DNA of 64,000 bases from assembly GCF_028745505.1 (NCBI RefSeq), contig NZ_JAQZZL010000001.1, positions 2,601,818 through 2,665,817 on the forward strand. Reading direction: 5' to 3'. Numbering within the stretch: the stretch's first letter is position 1; every line of letters begins with the position of its first letter. The stretch is from Lentisphaera marina (lineage in GTDB: Bacteria > Verrucomicrobiota > Lentisphaeria > Lentisphaerales > Lentisphaeraceae). The position numbers and the translations under genes were made by a program. Under the pieces are notes generated by a model. The model did no database searches and had not been told where the DNA came from. It was given only the letters and a program-made list of their open reading frames with translations. Of this stretch, positions 26,133 to 36,044 are shown in pieces.

Positions 26133-27794
26133 TTAGTTTTTATCAAAATTTGATTTCTTACCTTTTTTAGCCATCTGCTGCTGTATTTTTTCCTTCATAC
26201 TCTTTGGTGGCTTTTTGCCCACTTGCGCTAGAGTCGCCTCGTTGAGATAATCTTTGATCAGCCAGAGTTGAGGCCAGGACTGTTTCGACTCAAGGGTGTC
26301 GTTCGCCACCGCTTCACCTTCATTACTTCGACCATTGTTGATCACTTCGGCCAATTGTTTCTTCAGCCTTACGACGATTTCCGGATGATCTTGTGAGAGA
26401 TTGGTACTTTCCTGAGGATCATTTTCCATATTAAAGAGCTGAATTTCGGCATCATTGATTACCGCTTTATCTTTAGGATTACTACGTCTTGACCCACCAA
26501 TATTATCTAAAAGCAGCTTCCATTTACCCAAACGTACGGCAAATACACCCGCATCAGAATGATGAACCACTGACCTTGCATCGACACCAGGGATTGCTTT
26601 TTCTTTCAGTGCAGGAAAAAAGCTTACGCTGTCTTCTCCCTCATTATTAGCGAGTTCCAGCCCATTGACTTCAGCTGCTGTTGCCATCAAGTCAGTTGTA
26701 CAGATAACCTGATCTGAAACAGTGGATTTTTTTACTGCTTTTGGCCATTTAACAATAAAAGGCACGCGGTGTCCACCTTCGTAAGTCTCGCCTTTTAGAC
26801 CACGGTAAATATAACTTGGGAAATGTCCCTGCTCCTGCATGGGTTCAAACTTTGCCATGGGAGAAGTCCCATTATCAGCCGTAAAAATAATCATGGTATT
26901 ATCTTCTATACCCAGGGATTGCACAGTTTTCACTACTTCTCCAACAGACCAATCCGTCTCCATACAAAAATCGCCATGAGGATTCAAGCCACTTTTTCCT
27001 TCAAAGCCAGCACTTGGAACAATGGTTGAATGAGGAGAGTTAAGTGGCATGTAGACAAAGAAAGGCTGATCAGGATTTTCCTTAACTTGCGACTTTATCC
27101 ACTCACATGTTTTTCCCGTAAAACGTGGCAGGATTTCCGATTGTTTAAAACCCTTAGCTACCAATCCAGGTTTGCCATCAATTCCTACTGCCTTTTTCTG
27201 TTTATCATCTATAACTTCCAACTCACCAACAGTGTAGCCATCTTCAATAAAACAATGAGGGGAATGATTGGCCGATGCCGCCATACCAAAGTAATAATCA
27301 AAGCCGTTTTGATTAGGACCATTTTGAATTTCTTTGCTTAAGTCAACCTGCGACTGATCAGACTTAGAATCTGCTATAGAACCATCCTTGAGAGACCAAT
27401 CCATTCCCAAGTGCCATTTTCCGATGCATGCTGTGGCATAACCTTCCTTCTTTAGAAGTGATGCTACAGTTTCGCGATTAGGATCAATCAAATGGGGTGA
27501 CAGTCCTTGAGTTACACCACTTTTCATAGTAGTCCTCCAACTATAACGTCCCGTAAGAATGCCATAACGAGTGGGCGTACAAACAGATGAATTTGTATGA
27601 GCGTCCGTAAACATCATTCCATCCGCAGCTAACTTGTCTAAAGCTGGTGTTGGGAACTTACAATCCTTATTGTAAGCTTTTACGTCCCCCACGCCCATGT
27701 CGTCAGCTAGGATATAAATAATATTTGGCTTCTCTCCTGCACTAAGAAAGCTGCAACTAAGACTAAGTAAGGTACCAAGAAATTTAAACTTCAT
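26133..27794 (-). CDS. Secreted sulfatase, last gene of operon
   Basis: A 553-aa formylglycine sulfatase. The frame opens at 27833, inside the preceding gene, but ATG 27794 gives the signal peptide MKFKFLGTLLSLSCSFLSAG and leaves 7 bp to the upstream stop. ILADD is at 28-32 and C-T-P-T-R at 72-76; FTADNGTS and GLKGETYEGGHRVPF follow. The tail is lysine-rich. It is the final gene of a five-gene minus-strand operon starting at 35700. Confidence 0.92.
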   Translation of the reverse strand: MKFKFLGTLLSLSCSFLSAGEKPNIIYILADDMGVGDVKAYNKDCKFPTPALDKLAADGMMFTDAHTNSSVCTPTRYGILTGRYSWRTTMKSGVTQGLSPHLIDPNRETVASLLKKEGYATACIGKWHLGMDWSLKDGSIADSKSDQSQVDLSKEIQNGPNQNGFDYYFGMAASANHSPHCFIEDGYTVGELEVIDDKQKKAVGIDGKPGLVAKGFKQSEILPRFTGKTCEWIKSQVKENPDQPFFVYMPLNSPHSTIVPSAGFEGKSGLNPHGDFCMETDWSVGEVVKTVQSLGIEDNTMIIFTADNGTSPMAKFEPMQEQGHFPSYIYRGLKGETYEGGHRVPFIVKWPKAVKKSTVSDQVICTTDLMATAAEVNGLELANNEGEDSVSFFPALKEKAIPGVDARSVVHHSDAGVFAVRLGKWKLLLDNIGGSRRSNPKDKAVINDAEIQLFNMENDPQESTNLSQDHPEIVVRLKKQLAEVINNGRSNEGEAVANDTLESKQSWPQLWLIKDYLNEATLAQVGKKPPKSMKEKIQQQMAKKGKKSNFDKN

Positions 27795-27801
27795 TTTCGT
27801 T

Positions 27802-29571
27802 CTACTTCTTTGCGATTTTTTCGTTATACTCAACTGTCACGAAGTAAGCAATTCCATTGATCCCCTCACCCAGGAATGCTGTATCCAATGCAGCGGGTCC
27901 TTTTTTAAGATCCACAGTAAAACTCACTTGTGTATCTTTTGCGGTCACAGCTTTTTCCAAAGTTTGTCCAGCAATGCTCATGCGTGCTTTTTCAATGATT
28001 TTAGCAGTCTCACCCTTTTTCACTTTGCCATCACTAAAAGTCATCCCTGTGTAAAGCGGGTAGCGAGAAAGCTTAATGGTGTAGTTTCCATCGCGAGCGA
28101 CATCTATCATATAGGGACCATAAGAATGTTCCAGTTTCTCGGGAGCTCGTTGAGTGAATGACTGCCCCTTCCATTTTGGAGGATTCCCCACAGGTATTGC
28201 ATAGGCATCTTGACTGGTCATAGCGACTACTGGGGCTTCTGGAGCTCCTACTACAATTCTAACTGGAGCTTGAACTAAGGCTTTGCCCTTGGCGTGATAG
28301 GCATCAAAAGCAGCTACAAGTTTTTCAACTACTTCTGGGTGCTGAGAAGCCACATCATTTTCCTGCATTAGGTCTTTAGATATATCATAAAGATTTTTTG
28401 ATGAAAGCAAGCGCCAGTTTTTCCAAATTATGCAATTTGTTTTTTCGCGATCATCCAATTTCTTTGGATTAAAATAGTAGAAAAATAAAACGCGTTCATC
28501 ATCTTCTGGAGCTAAAGGCTGAGTTAAATAAGGCTTAAATGAACGGCCATTGAAATCGATTCCTTTTGGAAGTTCCAGACCACAGAGATCGAGCATACTT
28601 GGGTAAATATCTAAAACTGATGTCAAGGTATTGTTCTCTGTTCCGGCACCGATATTTCCTGCAGGCCAGCTCATGAAACAAGATACGCGATGACCACCCT
28701 CTTCTTTTGATCCCTTTTTACCTCTCATCCCCTTATACCATGTATTAGGTGATGAATTTCCTGCAGCACCCTGTATACCGTCATCTGTCGTATAGAGAAG
28801 AATAGTGTTTTCCAACTCTCCTTCTTCTTTTAAGCAAGCCATTAATCGACCAAAGTTTTCATCGAGATTGTCAACCATGCCGTAAAATGTCGCCAGCTTG
28901 GGGTTGATACCATTATCGATATGACGCTGAGAATATTTATCGGCTACGATGAGCGGCAGATGAGTCACATTAGGAGCAAGATAGATGAAGAAAGGCTTAT
29001 CCTTAGTCTCTCTGATAAAGCGCATGGTTTCATTAAAGAATACATCAGTGCAATAACCTTCATACTTTTTGTATTCACCATTGTGAATGTAGGTATCATC
29101 AAAGTAATCATTACCCCAGTAATCACCAATTTGACCAACTGCTCCACAACCAAGTCCTACAACTTCGTCAAAACCTTGATCCATGGGACGCATGGGATAA
29201 TTATCTCCCAAATGCCATTTACCAAATTGCCCCGTCGCGTAACCATTAGCCTTAAAGGCTTCCGCAATCGTGTAGTTATCCCCTCTCATGAGAGTACGTC
29301 CCAAGCTCGTTCTCCAAGCTCCCGTATACTCTGCGTATTTCCCAGTCATGAGAGCGGCACGCGATGCTGTGCACATGGGCATTTGATGGAAGTTGCCAAG
29401 GCGAACTGAACTCATGGCTACTTTATCAATATGCGGATTCCGCACATGAGGGTTACCCTCATAGCCAAGATTATTCCCCTGGTCGTCAGTCATAATGACA
29501 ATTACATTTGGCTTATCAGCGAGTACGCTTGAACTCAGCAGCGCAAAAATCAGCATAGAAAAAAGTTTCAC
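27802..29571 (-). CDS. Secreted sulfatase with C-terminal extra domain, CTASR type
   Basis: A 589-aa sulfatase. The signal peptide is about residues 1-18, MTDD is at 27-30 and the modification motif is C-T-A-S-R at 67-71, with Ala where Pro is usual; C-x-A-x-R is an accepted variant. TTDDGI replaces the more common DNG, so one metal ligand is Asp instead of Asn. The last 120 residues or so form an extra domain (YMIDVARDGNYTIKLSRYP) matching the extension of the 1871 sulfatase. Fourth gene of the operon. Confidence 0.92.
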   Translation of the reverse strand: MKLFSMLIFALLSSSVLADKPNVIVIMTDDQGNNLGYEGNPHVRNPHIDKVAMSSVRLGNFHQMPMCTASRAALMTGKYAEYTGAWRTSLGRTLMRGDNYTIAEAFKANGYATGQFGKWHLGDNYPMRPMDQGFDEVVGLGCGAVGQIGDYWGNDYFDDTYIHNGEYKKYEGYCTDVFFNETMRFIRETKDKPFFIYLAPNVTHLPLIVADKYSQRHIDNGINPKLATFYGMVDNLDENFGRLMACLKEEGELENTILLYTTDDGIQGAAGNSSPNTWYKGMRGKKGSKEEGGHRVSCFMSWPAGNIGAGTENNTLTSVLDIYPSMLDLCGLELPKGIDFNGRSFKPYLTQPLAPEDDERVLFFYYFNPKKLDDREKTNCIIWKNWRLLSSKNLYDISKDLMQENDVASQHPEVVEKLVAAFDAYHAKGKALVQAPVRIVVGAPEAPVVAMTSQDAYAIPVGNPPKWKGQSFTQRAPEKLEHSYGPYMIDVARDGNYTIKLSRYPLYTGMTFSDGKVKKGETAKIIEKARMSIAGQTLEKAVTAKDTQVSFTVDLKKGPAALDTAFLGEGINGIAYFVTVEYNEKIAKK

Positions 29572-29646
29572 AATTCATTCCTTATTTATATGATTAAAAT
29601 CTCTAATGACATGACAAGATAAATAAAAAGATCTTTGATCGATGAC

Positions 29647-31269
29647 TTAATTATTTTTTATACAAATTAGTTCTTTTAGGTTTCTGAGAAAGATTTCACC
29701 CTTAGAATATGATAATGAGTTGAGGGTAAAAACTTGTTCTCTGGGTCCAAGATCATTCACCGAAATAAGTGATTTTTTCATATCTTTTTCTGAACTATCC
29801 ACTACATAAGTTAGACCAAGAGGCAGAGTAAAAAACAAGTATTGATTGATCTTTGTGGGTGAGCCTGGGAAACACTTTTGGAAATTATCGCCTCGACCAC
29901 GATTATCGCAGGACACGGCAAAGCCCTGGGAGTTTAAGCCATCATTTTTTTCTTTCGTCTTCCAGAGGTATTGATCTGCCTTGCCTTGTTCACGAAGGAC
30001 CTCCGTTGGAAGCTCGAGAAACTCAGTTTTACCACTGGGAATATGGTGGCGAACGAGATAGGGTTCATAGCGCATCATGTAAAATAGGTACTCACACGAA
30101 ACAATACTTGTGTAGGGCTGACGCTCCTGCTTATCAAAGCTACAGTCTAGGGTTTTTATATATTCTTGCTTTTTCTCATCATAATCGTAGCGATCCCCCT
30201 TCATTAATGATGAACGACTCAGTTCCTTTCCTGAATTTGTATCGACGCTAGTGTAGAAAAGTTTTTCTTTGCCCACAAACCAGTAGGCTTTTAATTTGTT
30301 CCAATGCATATTCGTCAAGCCACCCCAGCGATTTTCTTTTGCATCACCTTCCGGTTCCCAGCTCCACATAGCTTGACCTACGTCATTCTTTTTAAGGCTG
30401 ATTAAAGTCATACCAAAAGGTTTTTCCGGAACGCCGTGAGCACCTCCACGCCCCATCAACACGGCAGGGCTACCATCATTTAAGTAATTAAAAACCGGCG
30501 TGTTATAATGCCCGACGGCTTCTTTGCTGACCCACAAGATCTCACCCGTTTTTTTATCGATAGCTCTGAGGTAATTCCAAAGTTTATTCCTGGTTTGATC
30601 TCCTTCACCTGGAGGCTCGACATTAAGTAAGAACTCAACGTTTAAAATAGAATCAAATTGTTTATTAAAGGGACGTCCCCCCGTGGGCATCCAAGTTCGT
30701 GACCAAATTTCCTTACCCTCAAAATCAAAGCAAGCCATGCCTCCACTGGCATTGATGCCCCAAACATGTTCACCATCAGTCACGGGACAAATACTCGTGG
30801 AATCACTAAAATTATAATTATAACCCGCTGGCATTGTGCCTTTAATTTCACGCTGCCAGATTATTTTGCCATCCTCGCGATTTAGACATAGTAAAATAAT
30901 ATCCGCACTGATGCCGCCATTTTTCTTCTTGGGGTCCATTTTTGCAGCTTCCGCATCAGGAATTGGAGGGTTGATACAGAGGAAGAGTCGATCGCCCCAA
31001 ATCGCTATACCACCCTGTCCTCCTTCGGGAAGCTCAACTCGCCACTTGATATTTTGCGACTTGCGCACCGACCACTGCAAAGGTACAGAACTTTCCGTAT
31101 CGATAGACCAATTCCCATTGGGTCCACCAGACATGGGCCAATTTTCCGCACTAAGAGGTAGTCCAAGGAGTACAAAAATAGTGATCGAAATATGTTTAAT
31201 CCACAGATTTCGCAGATCTCCACCGACAAGAATAAGGGCTATCTCATTACTGTTTTTATAATCATTCAT
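29647..31269 (-). CDS. Exported PQQ-like beta-propeller protein
   Basis: A 540-aa protein with pyrrolo-quinoline-quinone-like propeller repeats (WRVELPEGGQGGIAIWGDRLFL, LCLNREDGKIIWQREI, LRAIDKKTGEILWVSKEA). These are typical of BamB or PQQ-dehydrogenase-like proteins, but no quinone ligand set can be assigned. It is probably a periplasmic scaffold or binding protein. The start is uncertain: ATG 31269 has GAAGAA upstream but puts 25 residues before the hydrophobic signal, whereas an ATT at 31200 would give the ideal leader I-KHISITIFVLLGLPLSA. Third gene of the operon between DUF1552 and two sulfatases. Confidence 0.75.
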   Translation of the reverse strand: MNDYKNSNEIALILVGGDLRNLWIKHISITIFVLLGLPLSAENWPMSGGPNGNWSIDTESSVPLQWSVRKSQNIKWRVELPEGGQGGIAIWGDRLFLCINPPIPDAEAAKMDPKKKNGGISADIILLCLNREDGKIIWQREIKGTMPAGYNYNFSDSTSICPVTDGEHVWGINASGGMACFDFEGKEIWSRTWMPTGGRPFNKQFDSILNVEFLLNVEPPGEGDQTRNKLWNYLRAIDKKTGEILWVSKEAVGHYNTPVFNYLNDGSPAVLMGRGGAHGVPEKPFGMTLISLKKNDVGQAMWSWEPEGDAKENRWGGLTNMHWNKLKAYWFVGKEKLFYTSVDTNSGKELSRSSLMKGDRYDYDEKKQEYIKTLDCSFDKQERQPYTSIVSCEYLFYMMRYEPYLVRHHIPSGKTEFLELPTEVLREQGKADQYLWKTKEKNDGLNSQGFAVSCDNRGRGDNFQKCFPGSPTKINQYLFFTLPLGLTYVVDSSEKDMKKSLISVNDLGPREQVFTLNSLSYSKGEIFLRNLKELICIKNN

Positions 31270-31314
31270 AATAATTCTTCTGTGCTATTCTGAGTAATCT
31301 GTGGATAAGTTTTA

Positions 31315-32643
31315 CTAAGCAAAAACTTCTCCTGGAAGCGTACCTGTTGAATCGGAGAAACGACTGCGCTGAATACCTGCGGCATTGAGCATACTCACAA
31401 AAAGATTACTCATGGGCGTTTTATCCGTGTACTTGCTAAACGTTCCGTGATTGAGCCCCATGTTTTTACCACCGGCCAGAATCAATGGTAAATTGATAGC
31501 ATTATGCGTCGTGGAACAGGCACTACCATAAAGCACCTGAGTATTATCCAATATCGAACCATGCTCATCTTTCACCGACTTCATTTGATCAAGAAAATAG
31601 GCAAGCTGCTTACTGAGCCATTCATCGTAACGACTCCAGAGCTTTGGGTCACCTGCGTGACTTATACTATGGTGTCCCTTTGTAGCGCCAAGAACCAATT
31701 TGGGGTAATTTTCACCAAAGCCCATGCCATCCTCGCGAGCCACCATAAATGTCATGACGCGGGTGAGATCCATTTGATAGCCCAAGACCATGAGATCATA
31801 CATGCTGCGCACATAAGTCTCGGCATTTTTGGCCGGATCTAAATCGAAGTTAAGGTGTGAAGTCTCCACCTGTTTTAAAGGTGTCCCCAACCAAGCTTCA
31901 TTACGTTCGAGCTGACCTTCTACTGAATCAAGAGAATGCATGTACTCATCAATTTTCACCTGATCGTTTTTACCAAGATTTCGCTTCAAATCTTTGCTAC
32001 TACCCATGATTAAATCAACCATACGCTTGCCCTGCTGAATCTTCTTTTTGCGTTGATCTGTACTTCCCATGCCATCTGGCGAGAAGTAACGCTCAAAAAT
32101 TTGTCTATGCTTATGCTCGGATGGTAATGGTAGGCCCTGTGCATTGTAGGACAAAGTTGATGCACGACTCTTATAGCCCACACCACCATCAGCACTAAAA
32201 TTAAAACTTTTGTAACGCGTATTTTTACCCAAATGACCTGCCGCCACTTGATCCACAGATATATTATTGTTATATGTCGTTCTGAGGTCACCGGCAGTCA
32301 ACCAGGTATCTCCAGCGATATGTCCCATAAGTTCACGAGAACGTGGATGTGATAAGCCTCCTAAAATAGTCATATCTGAACGATGATGGTTTAAGGGGCT
32401 TAGGGAAAAGTTATTTTTATAATCTTTACCTTCCCCCTGTGGGAACCAGCGCCACTTAATATTCTCCTCATTGCTTTCAGAGGGATTACTCACACCATTG
32501 GGAAAATAGACATAACAAAGGCGTTTTGGAGTTTCTTTTTTTACCTGAGATGCCGACATGGCCTCCAAGTATGGGAGTGCACAGGCTACGCCTGTCCCTT
32601 TAAGAAAAGTTCTACGGTCTAAATGCCAGGATTTTTTACTCAT
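31315..32643 (-). CDS. Tat-exported DUF1552 protein
   Basis: A 442-aa protein of the same family as the one at 10138. It opens with a Tat signal (HLDRRTFLKGTGVACALPYLEA). Family segments are MTILGGLSHPRSRELMGHIAGD, GATKGHHSISHAGD and LYGSACSTTHNAINLPLILAGG, with clusters of His that could bind metal. It starts 9 bp after the dihaem gene, so here the order is reversed relative to the first locus (cytochrome first, DUF1552 second). Function unknown; the conserved pairing implies a joint role. Confidence 0.87.
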   Translation of the reverse strand: MSKKSWHLDRRTFLKGTGVACALPYLEAMSASQVKKETPKRLCYVYFPNGVSNPSESNEENIKWRWFPQGEGKDYKNNFSLSPLNHHRSDMTILGGLSHPRSRELMGHIAGDTWLTAGDLRTTYNNNISVDQVAAGHLGKNTRYKSFNFSADGGVGYKSRASTLSYNAQGLPLPSEHKHRQIFERYFSPDGMGSTDQRKKKIQQGKRMVDLIMGSSKDLKRNLGKNDQVKIDEYMHSLDSVEGQLERNEAWLGTPLKQVETSHLNFDLDPAKNAETYVRSMYDLMVLGYQMDLTRVMTFMVAREDGMGFGENYPKLVLGATKGHHSISHAGDPKLWSRYDEWLSKQLAYFLDQMKSVKDEHGSILDNTQVLYGSACSTTHNAINLPLILAGGKNMGLNHGTFSKYTDKTPMSNLFVSMLNAAGIQRSRFSDSTGTLPGEVFA

Positions 32644-32652
32644 GATTTGCTC

Positions 32653-35600
32653 CTAGTTCGCTCTAAAAATTTGATGTTTTACAATTGTTTTTACGAGATC
32701 CTGAAAACCAAAACCCTTGGCTTCGACTTCGTCGACTATTTGATCTATGTCCTCATTATCCATATAGGATAAGTCACGTCCTAGACCGTAGGCCAATAAA
32801 TGGCGTGTAACTGATTCGAGAACACCGCGCTTCTTGTTCTCCATAACGTAGGTTTTGAGTTCATCCAAGCCATCTAACTCTGTACCATCGAGGAGTTCCG
32901 TTTTTGGATCTGCTTTTGCATTGAAGCGACCTACCGCATCGTATTTCTCAAAAACCACACCCCAAGGGTCGATCTTTTCATGACAACTCACACAAGAGGA
33001 TTTTTCACGGTGTAACTCGAGCTGCTGTTTAATGGTAAGGCCTTTAAAGCTCGGATTATCCGCATCGAGTTCTGGGACATTTGGCGGTGGCGGTGGCGGC
33101 TCATCATTGAGTAGTTTTTCCATGAGCCAAACAGCACGTTTGATCGGGTGCCCTTGAGTTCCATCTGAATGCCCCGTGAGGATACTACCTTGAGTTAAAA
33201 TACCTCCACGATGACTTTCGGCACTGACTTTTACAGGTCTAAAATCATTGCCACGCACGCCTTCAATCCCGTAGAATTCAGCAAGGTTTTGATTGAGCAT
33301 AGCAAAATCGGAATCAATAAAGTCACTTACTGGTAAATTATTTTCTAGGCAGTACTCCAAGAAACTCAGTGTTTCCAATTTCATATCTCGTTTCACAAAT
33401 CGGGTGAAATCCGGGTACTTATCAACATTTACACTCATGGAATCCAGTCTATCCAAGCGCAGCCATTCTTTTGCGAACTCCGCAATAAAGTCTTTCATAC
33501 GCGGGTCATTAATCATCCGCTCAAGCTCATTATCGAGCTCATTATTGAGTTTTGCCGTATTCACCAATTCCATTAGTTTCTCATCTGGTGAACTATTCCA
33601 CAAGAAGTAAGACATCCGGTTCGCCAAAGCTTGATCGTCAACTTTTTGATTGGCTTTCTCCTCGCTAAGGTAAAGAAATTCTGGTGAACAAAGAATCGCC
33701 ACTAAAACTTCTTTCACACCATCTTCATAGCGTTGGTAATCTGCCTTAATTTCCTTCCAGTAATTAAAATAACGATCAACTTTTGCAGGAGTCACATTTT
33801 TGCGGAAAGCGCGATTCATGAAGTCTTGGATTACAGCCTTTGTATAAGTATCTGAGCTTTTGTCACCTGTAGGAAAGATCTCTTTATATGAGAGCATGGG
33901 CCACTCGGGGTAATAAGGCGCCTCGAACTCGACAGAGTGCACTTTCAAAGGAGCTCCAAAGACTTCTTTTGATTTTACCAAATTATCATTATAGAGTCCC
34001 ACAATCATGATGTTAGCCAACTTGTTTTGCGAACTCAAATCTTTCACTGGAACGGGAAGATCTTCAAGGCGGCCTTGGAATTCATAGATATCTGGTACGC
34101 CAATTTCACCCTTGACGACTTTTGACGAATCAAATACTTTATGGTCCATGCCATCATCTCCACGTGCACCGACAAAAGCCTGAATTGAGGGCTTCTCATT
34201 TTTGTAAAGGGCCTGGGATGCCTCTGCTCTCTTTTTGGCCTTTGAGAATTTGGCTTCGAGTGGATTATCATCTCCAAGTGGGCTAATGATTACTTTAGCC
34301 AAACCGAGGAAGTTGGGTGAAGAAAATTCGATCTCGTGTTCACCTGCTTTGAACTCACTGATCACCATGGGACTTAAAATCAGCCCTGGATTCTTTTCCG
34401 TCTTAGATTTTGATTTAACCTTTAAGCGATATTCCTGGCCATCAGTTTGTAAACCTAAGACACCGTTCTTATGATTTTTAGCTAAAGTCGGTCTTATTAC
34501 GTCAATTTGATACGCACCGTCAGCGGGGATGTTTATTTTGAAAGTTGCTTGAGAAACATTACCTCGATCAACTCCTTCTAGAATACCATTGTTGATCGTC
34601 ATATTTTTACCCATCTGGGCATCAGAAGCGCTGAAAATCTGTGCTCCTTTCGGAGTTGAAAGCTCATTATTTTCATAGCTTACTTGAGTCTCTGTCACGG
34701 GTAAAAAACCAGTCTTTGTCTCGAGGTAATCACTTCGAGAGGCTTTCACCCTAAATGCAAAAGGCCCTGCTTCTGGAAAGTGGTTTCTGATAAGCATTTT
34801 TAGATTGGGACTTGCTCCATGCCAGGATGTGGGAGCTTTTTCCACATGGGGCACTGCACCGTATAAAACCACGCCATCTTGCGCCATGCCAAAGCGCTCG
34901 CGATCCGAACCACGAAAATCTACCATGATGCTTTTCTTCACATCTTCTACCAAGTCACCTTGAGGAGTTTTTGCTTTATCGTCTAGTTTATTTCCTTGAT
35001 CATCGAAAACATGAGTATGGAAATTCTTAGCACTCAAGTCAATGGTCTTGTAACCACTGATTTTCCCGTAAACTTTATTAGAAATCTTATCACCGAACTC
35101 AAGTTGATAACGACGACTGGTTGGTTTTTCTTCTGGGCCAATGGCCGCATCCAAGGCTTCGCGGGCAATTTGTTCGTAATACTCAAACTGAAGTTGCGAC
35201 ATGCTTAGGACTTCACCGGAATTACTGAACCCCATGTGAGACAAGGGATCCGGCGGAAGTTTTTTGCCAAACTCAGCCTCAAGACCTAAGAGATCCTGAA
35301 GTGTATTGGTGTACTGCTGTTTCGTGAGGCGGCGCATCACATTGTTTTGCTTACCGCGCTTCATTTCCTTAGCAACTTTAAGCTCATAAGTCATCCAGTC
35401 TACAATTGTCTGGCGCTCTTCTGCACTAGGTTGCTTCACATCCTCAGGGGGCATATCTTCGGTATTGATCACATCTAAAGCCGCATGCCACTTTTCTGCA
35501 TCCATACCTTTGATCATATCTGGATCTAGAATATCGATACGCACTTCACCTTTCTGCTTTCGTTCGCCATGGCAGCGTATACAAAAAGTTTCTAGAAGTG

Positions 35601-35700
35601 GTTTAATTTCTTTTTCAAAATCATGGGGTGATTTGTCGGCTGCCTGAGCACTAATTGCTAAGCCCGCAAAACCTAAAAAACTCAAAAATCGTTTAGTCAT
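32653..35700 (-). CDS. Large dihaem PSCyt1/DUF1592-family protein, first gene of operon
   Basis: A 1015-aa exported protein. The frame opens at 35739, but ATG 35700 gives the signal peptide MTKRFLSFLGFAGLAISAQA. Haem motif one is C-I-R-C-H at 40-44 (PSCyt1), followed by the MPPED element. A carbohydrate-binding-like beta region fills the middle, about 200 residues longer than in the 794-aa paralogue. DUF1592/DUF1588 sequence follows (RMSYFLWNSSPDEKLM, GILTQGSILTGHSDGTQ). Haem motif two is C-V-S-C-H at 903-907, running into EKIDPWG as in MauG/CcpA-like proteins. It heads the operon with DUF1552, the PQQ-like propeller and two sulfatases. Confidence 0.87.
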   Translation of the reverse strand: MTKRFLSFLGFAGLAISAQAADKSPHDFEKEIKPLLETFCIRCHGERKQKGEVRIDILDPDMIKGMDAEKWHAALDVINTEDMPPEDVKQPSAEERQTIVDWMTYELKVAKEMKRGKQNNVMRRLTKQQYTNTLQDLLGLEAEFGKKLPPDPLSHMGFSNSGEVLSMSQLQFEYYEQIAREALDAAIGPEEKPTSRRYQLEFGDKISNKVYGKISGYKTIDLSAKNFHTHVFDDQGNKLDDKAKTPQGDLVEDVKKSIMVDFRGSDRERFGMAQDGVVLYGAVPHVEKAPTSWHGASPNLKMLIRNHFPEAGPFAFRVKASRSDYLETKTGFLPVTETQVSYENNELSTPKGAQIFSASDAQMGKNMTINNGILEGVDRGNVSQATFKINIPADGAYQIDVIRPTLAKNHKNGVLGLQTDGQEYRLKVKSKSKTEKNPGLILSPMVISEFKAGEHEIEFSSPNFLGLAKVIISPLGDDNPLEAKFSKAKKRAEASQALYKNEKPSIQAFVGARGDDGMDHKVFDSSKVVKGEIGVPDIYEFQGRLEDLPVPVKDLSSQNKLANIMIVGLYNDNLVKSKEVFGAPLKVHSVEFEAPYYPEWPMLSYKEIFPTGDKSSDTYTKAVIQDFMNRAFRKNVTPAKVDRYFNYWKEIKADYQRYEDGVKEVLVAILCSPEFLYLSEEKANQKVDDQALANRMSYFLWNSSPDEKLMELVNTAKLNNELDNELERMINDPRMKDFIAEFAKEWLRLDRLDSMSVNVDKYPDFTRFVKRDMKLETLSFLEYCLENNLPVSDFIDSDFAMLNQNLAEFYGIEGVRGNDFRPVKVSAESHRGGILTQGSILTGHSDGTQGHPIKRAVWLMEKLLNDEPPPPPPNVPELDADNPSFKGLTIKQQLELHREKSSCVSCHEKIDPWGVVFEKYDAVGRFNAKADPKTELLDGTELDGLDELKTYVMENKKRGVLESVTRHLLAYGLGRDLSYMDNEDIDQIVDEVEAKGFGFQDLVKTIVKHQIFRAN

Positions 35701-36044
35701 CTTATACTCGCATATTTTTTCTTTCATATACAAGTACAAATCAATACCTTGGATCTTTGAGCTCTTAGTAAAATTATTAAACTTTTAAAAAGAATACTTT
35801 CTTCTCTGATGAAGAATTAGTTTTTATGCTTTTTCTCTTTCTGCCTTTTTTCTTTCCCATTGTTTAGCCCCTCCGAAGCAATTATAGTTATCTTCATAAT
35901 TATAAGAACCAAACAACTGTGAAAAACTTTGACCTGTATAGATAAAAATCTATAGCAACAAGTGTATCAAAGCTTTCTTGGACCTGTTCTTTATACAAAC
36001 CTTTTAAATTTAAACTGAGGCATAGCATCAATACAATATTAAAC
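35701..36044. other. Divergent intergenic region with a small perfect hairpin
   Basis: 344 bp between the start of the large dihaem gene (minus) and the phosphoesterase (plus); it must hold both promoters. A perfect inverted repeat TATAGAT-AAAA-ATCTATA lies at 35937-35954 and could be an operator or leader hairpin of the plus-strand gene. I see no convincing paired -35/-10 boxes and no small gene. Confidence 0.4.

Noticed and set aside
28921-29409. A 162-codon open frame on the plus strand
   Set aside because: It lies wholly antisense to a sulfatase with all family motifs and resembles no protein.
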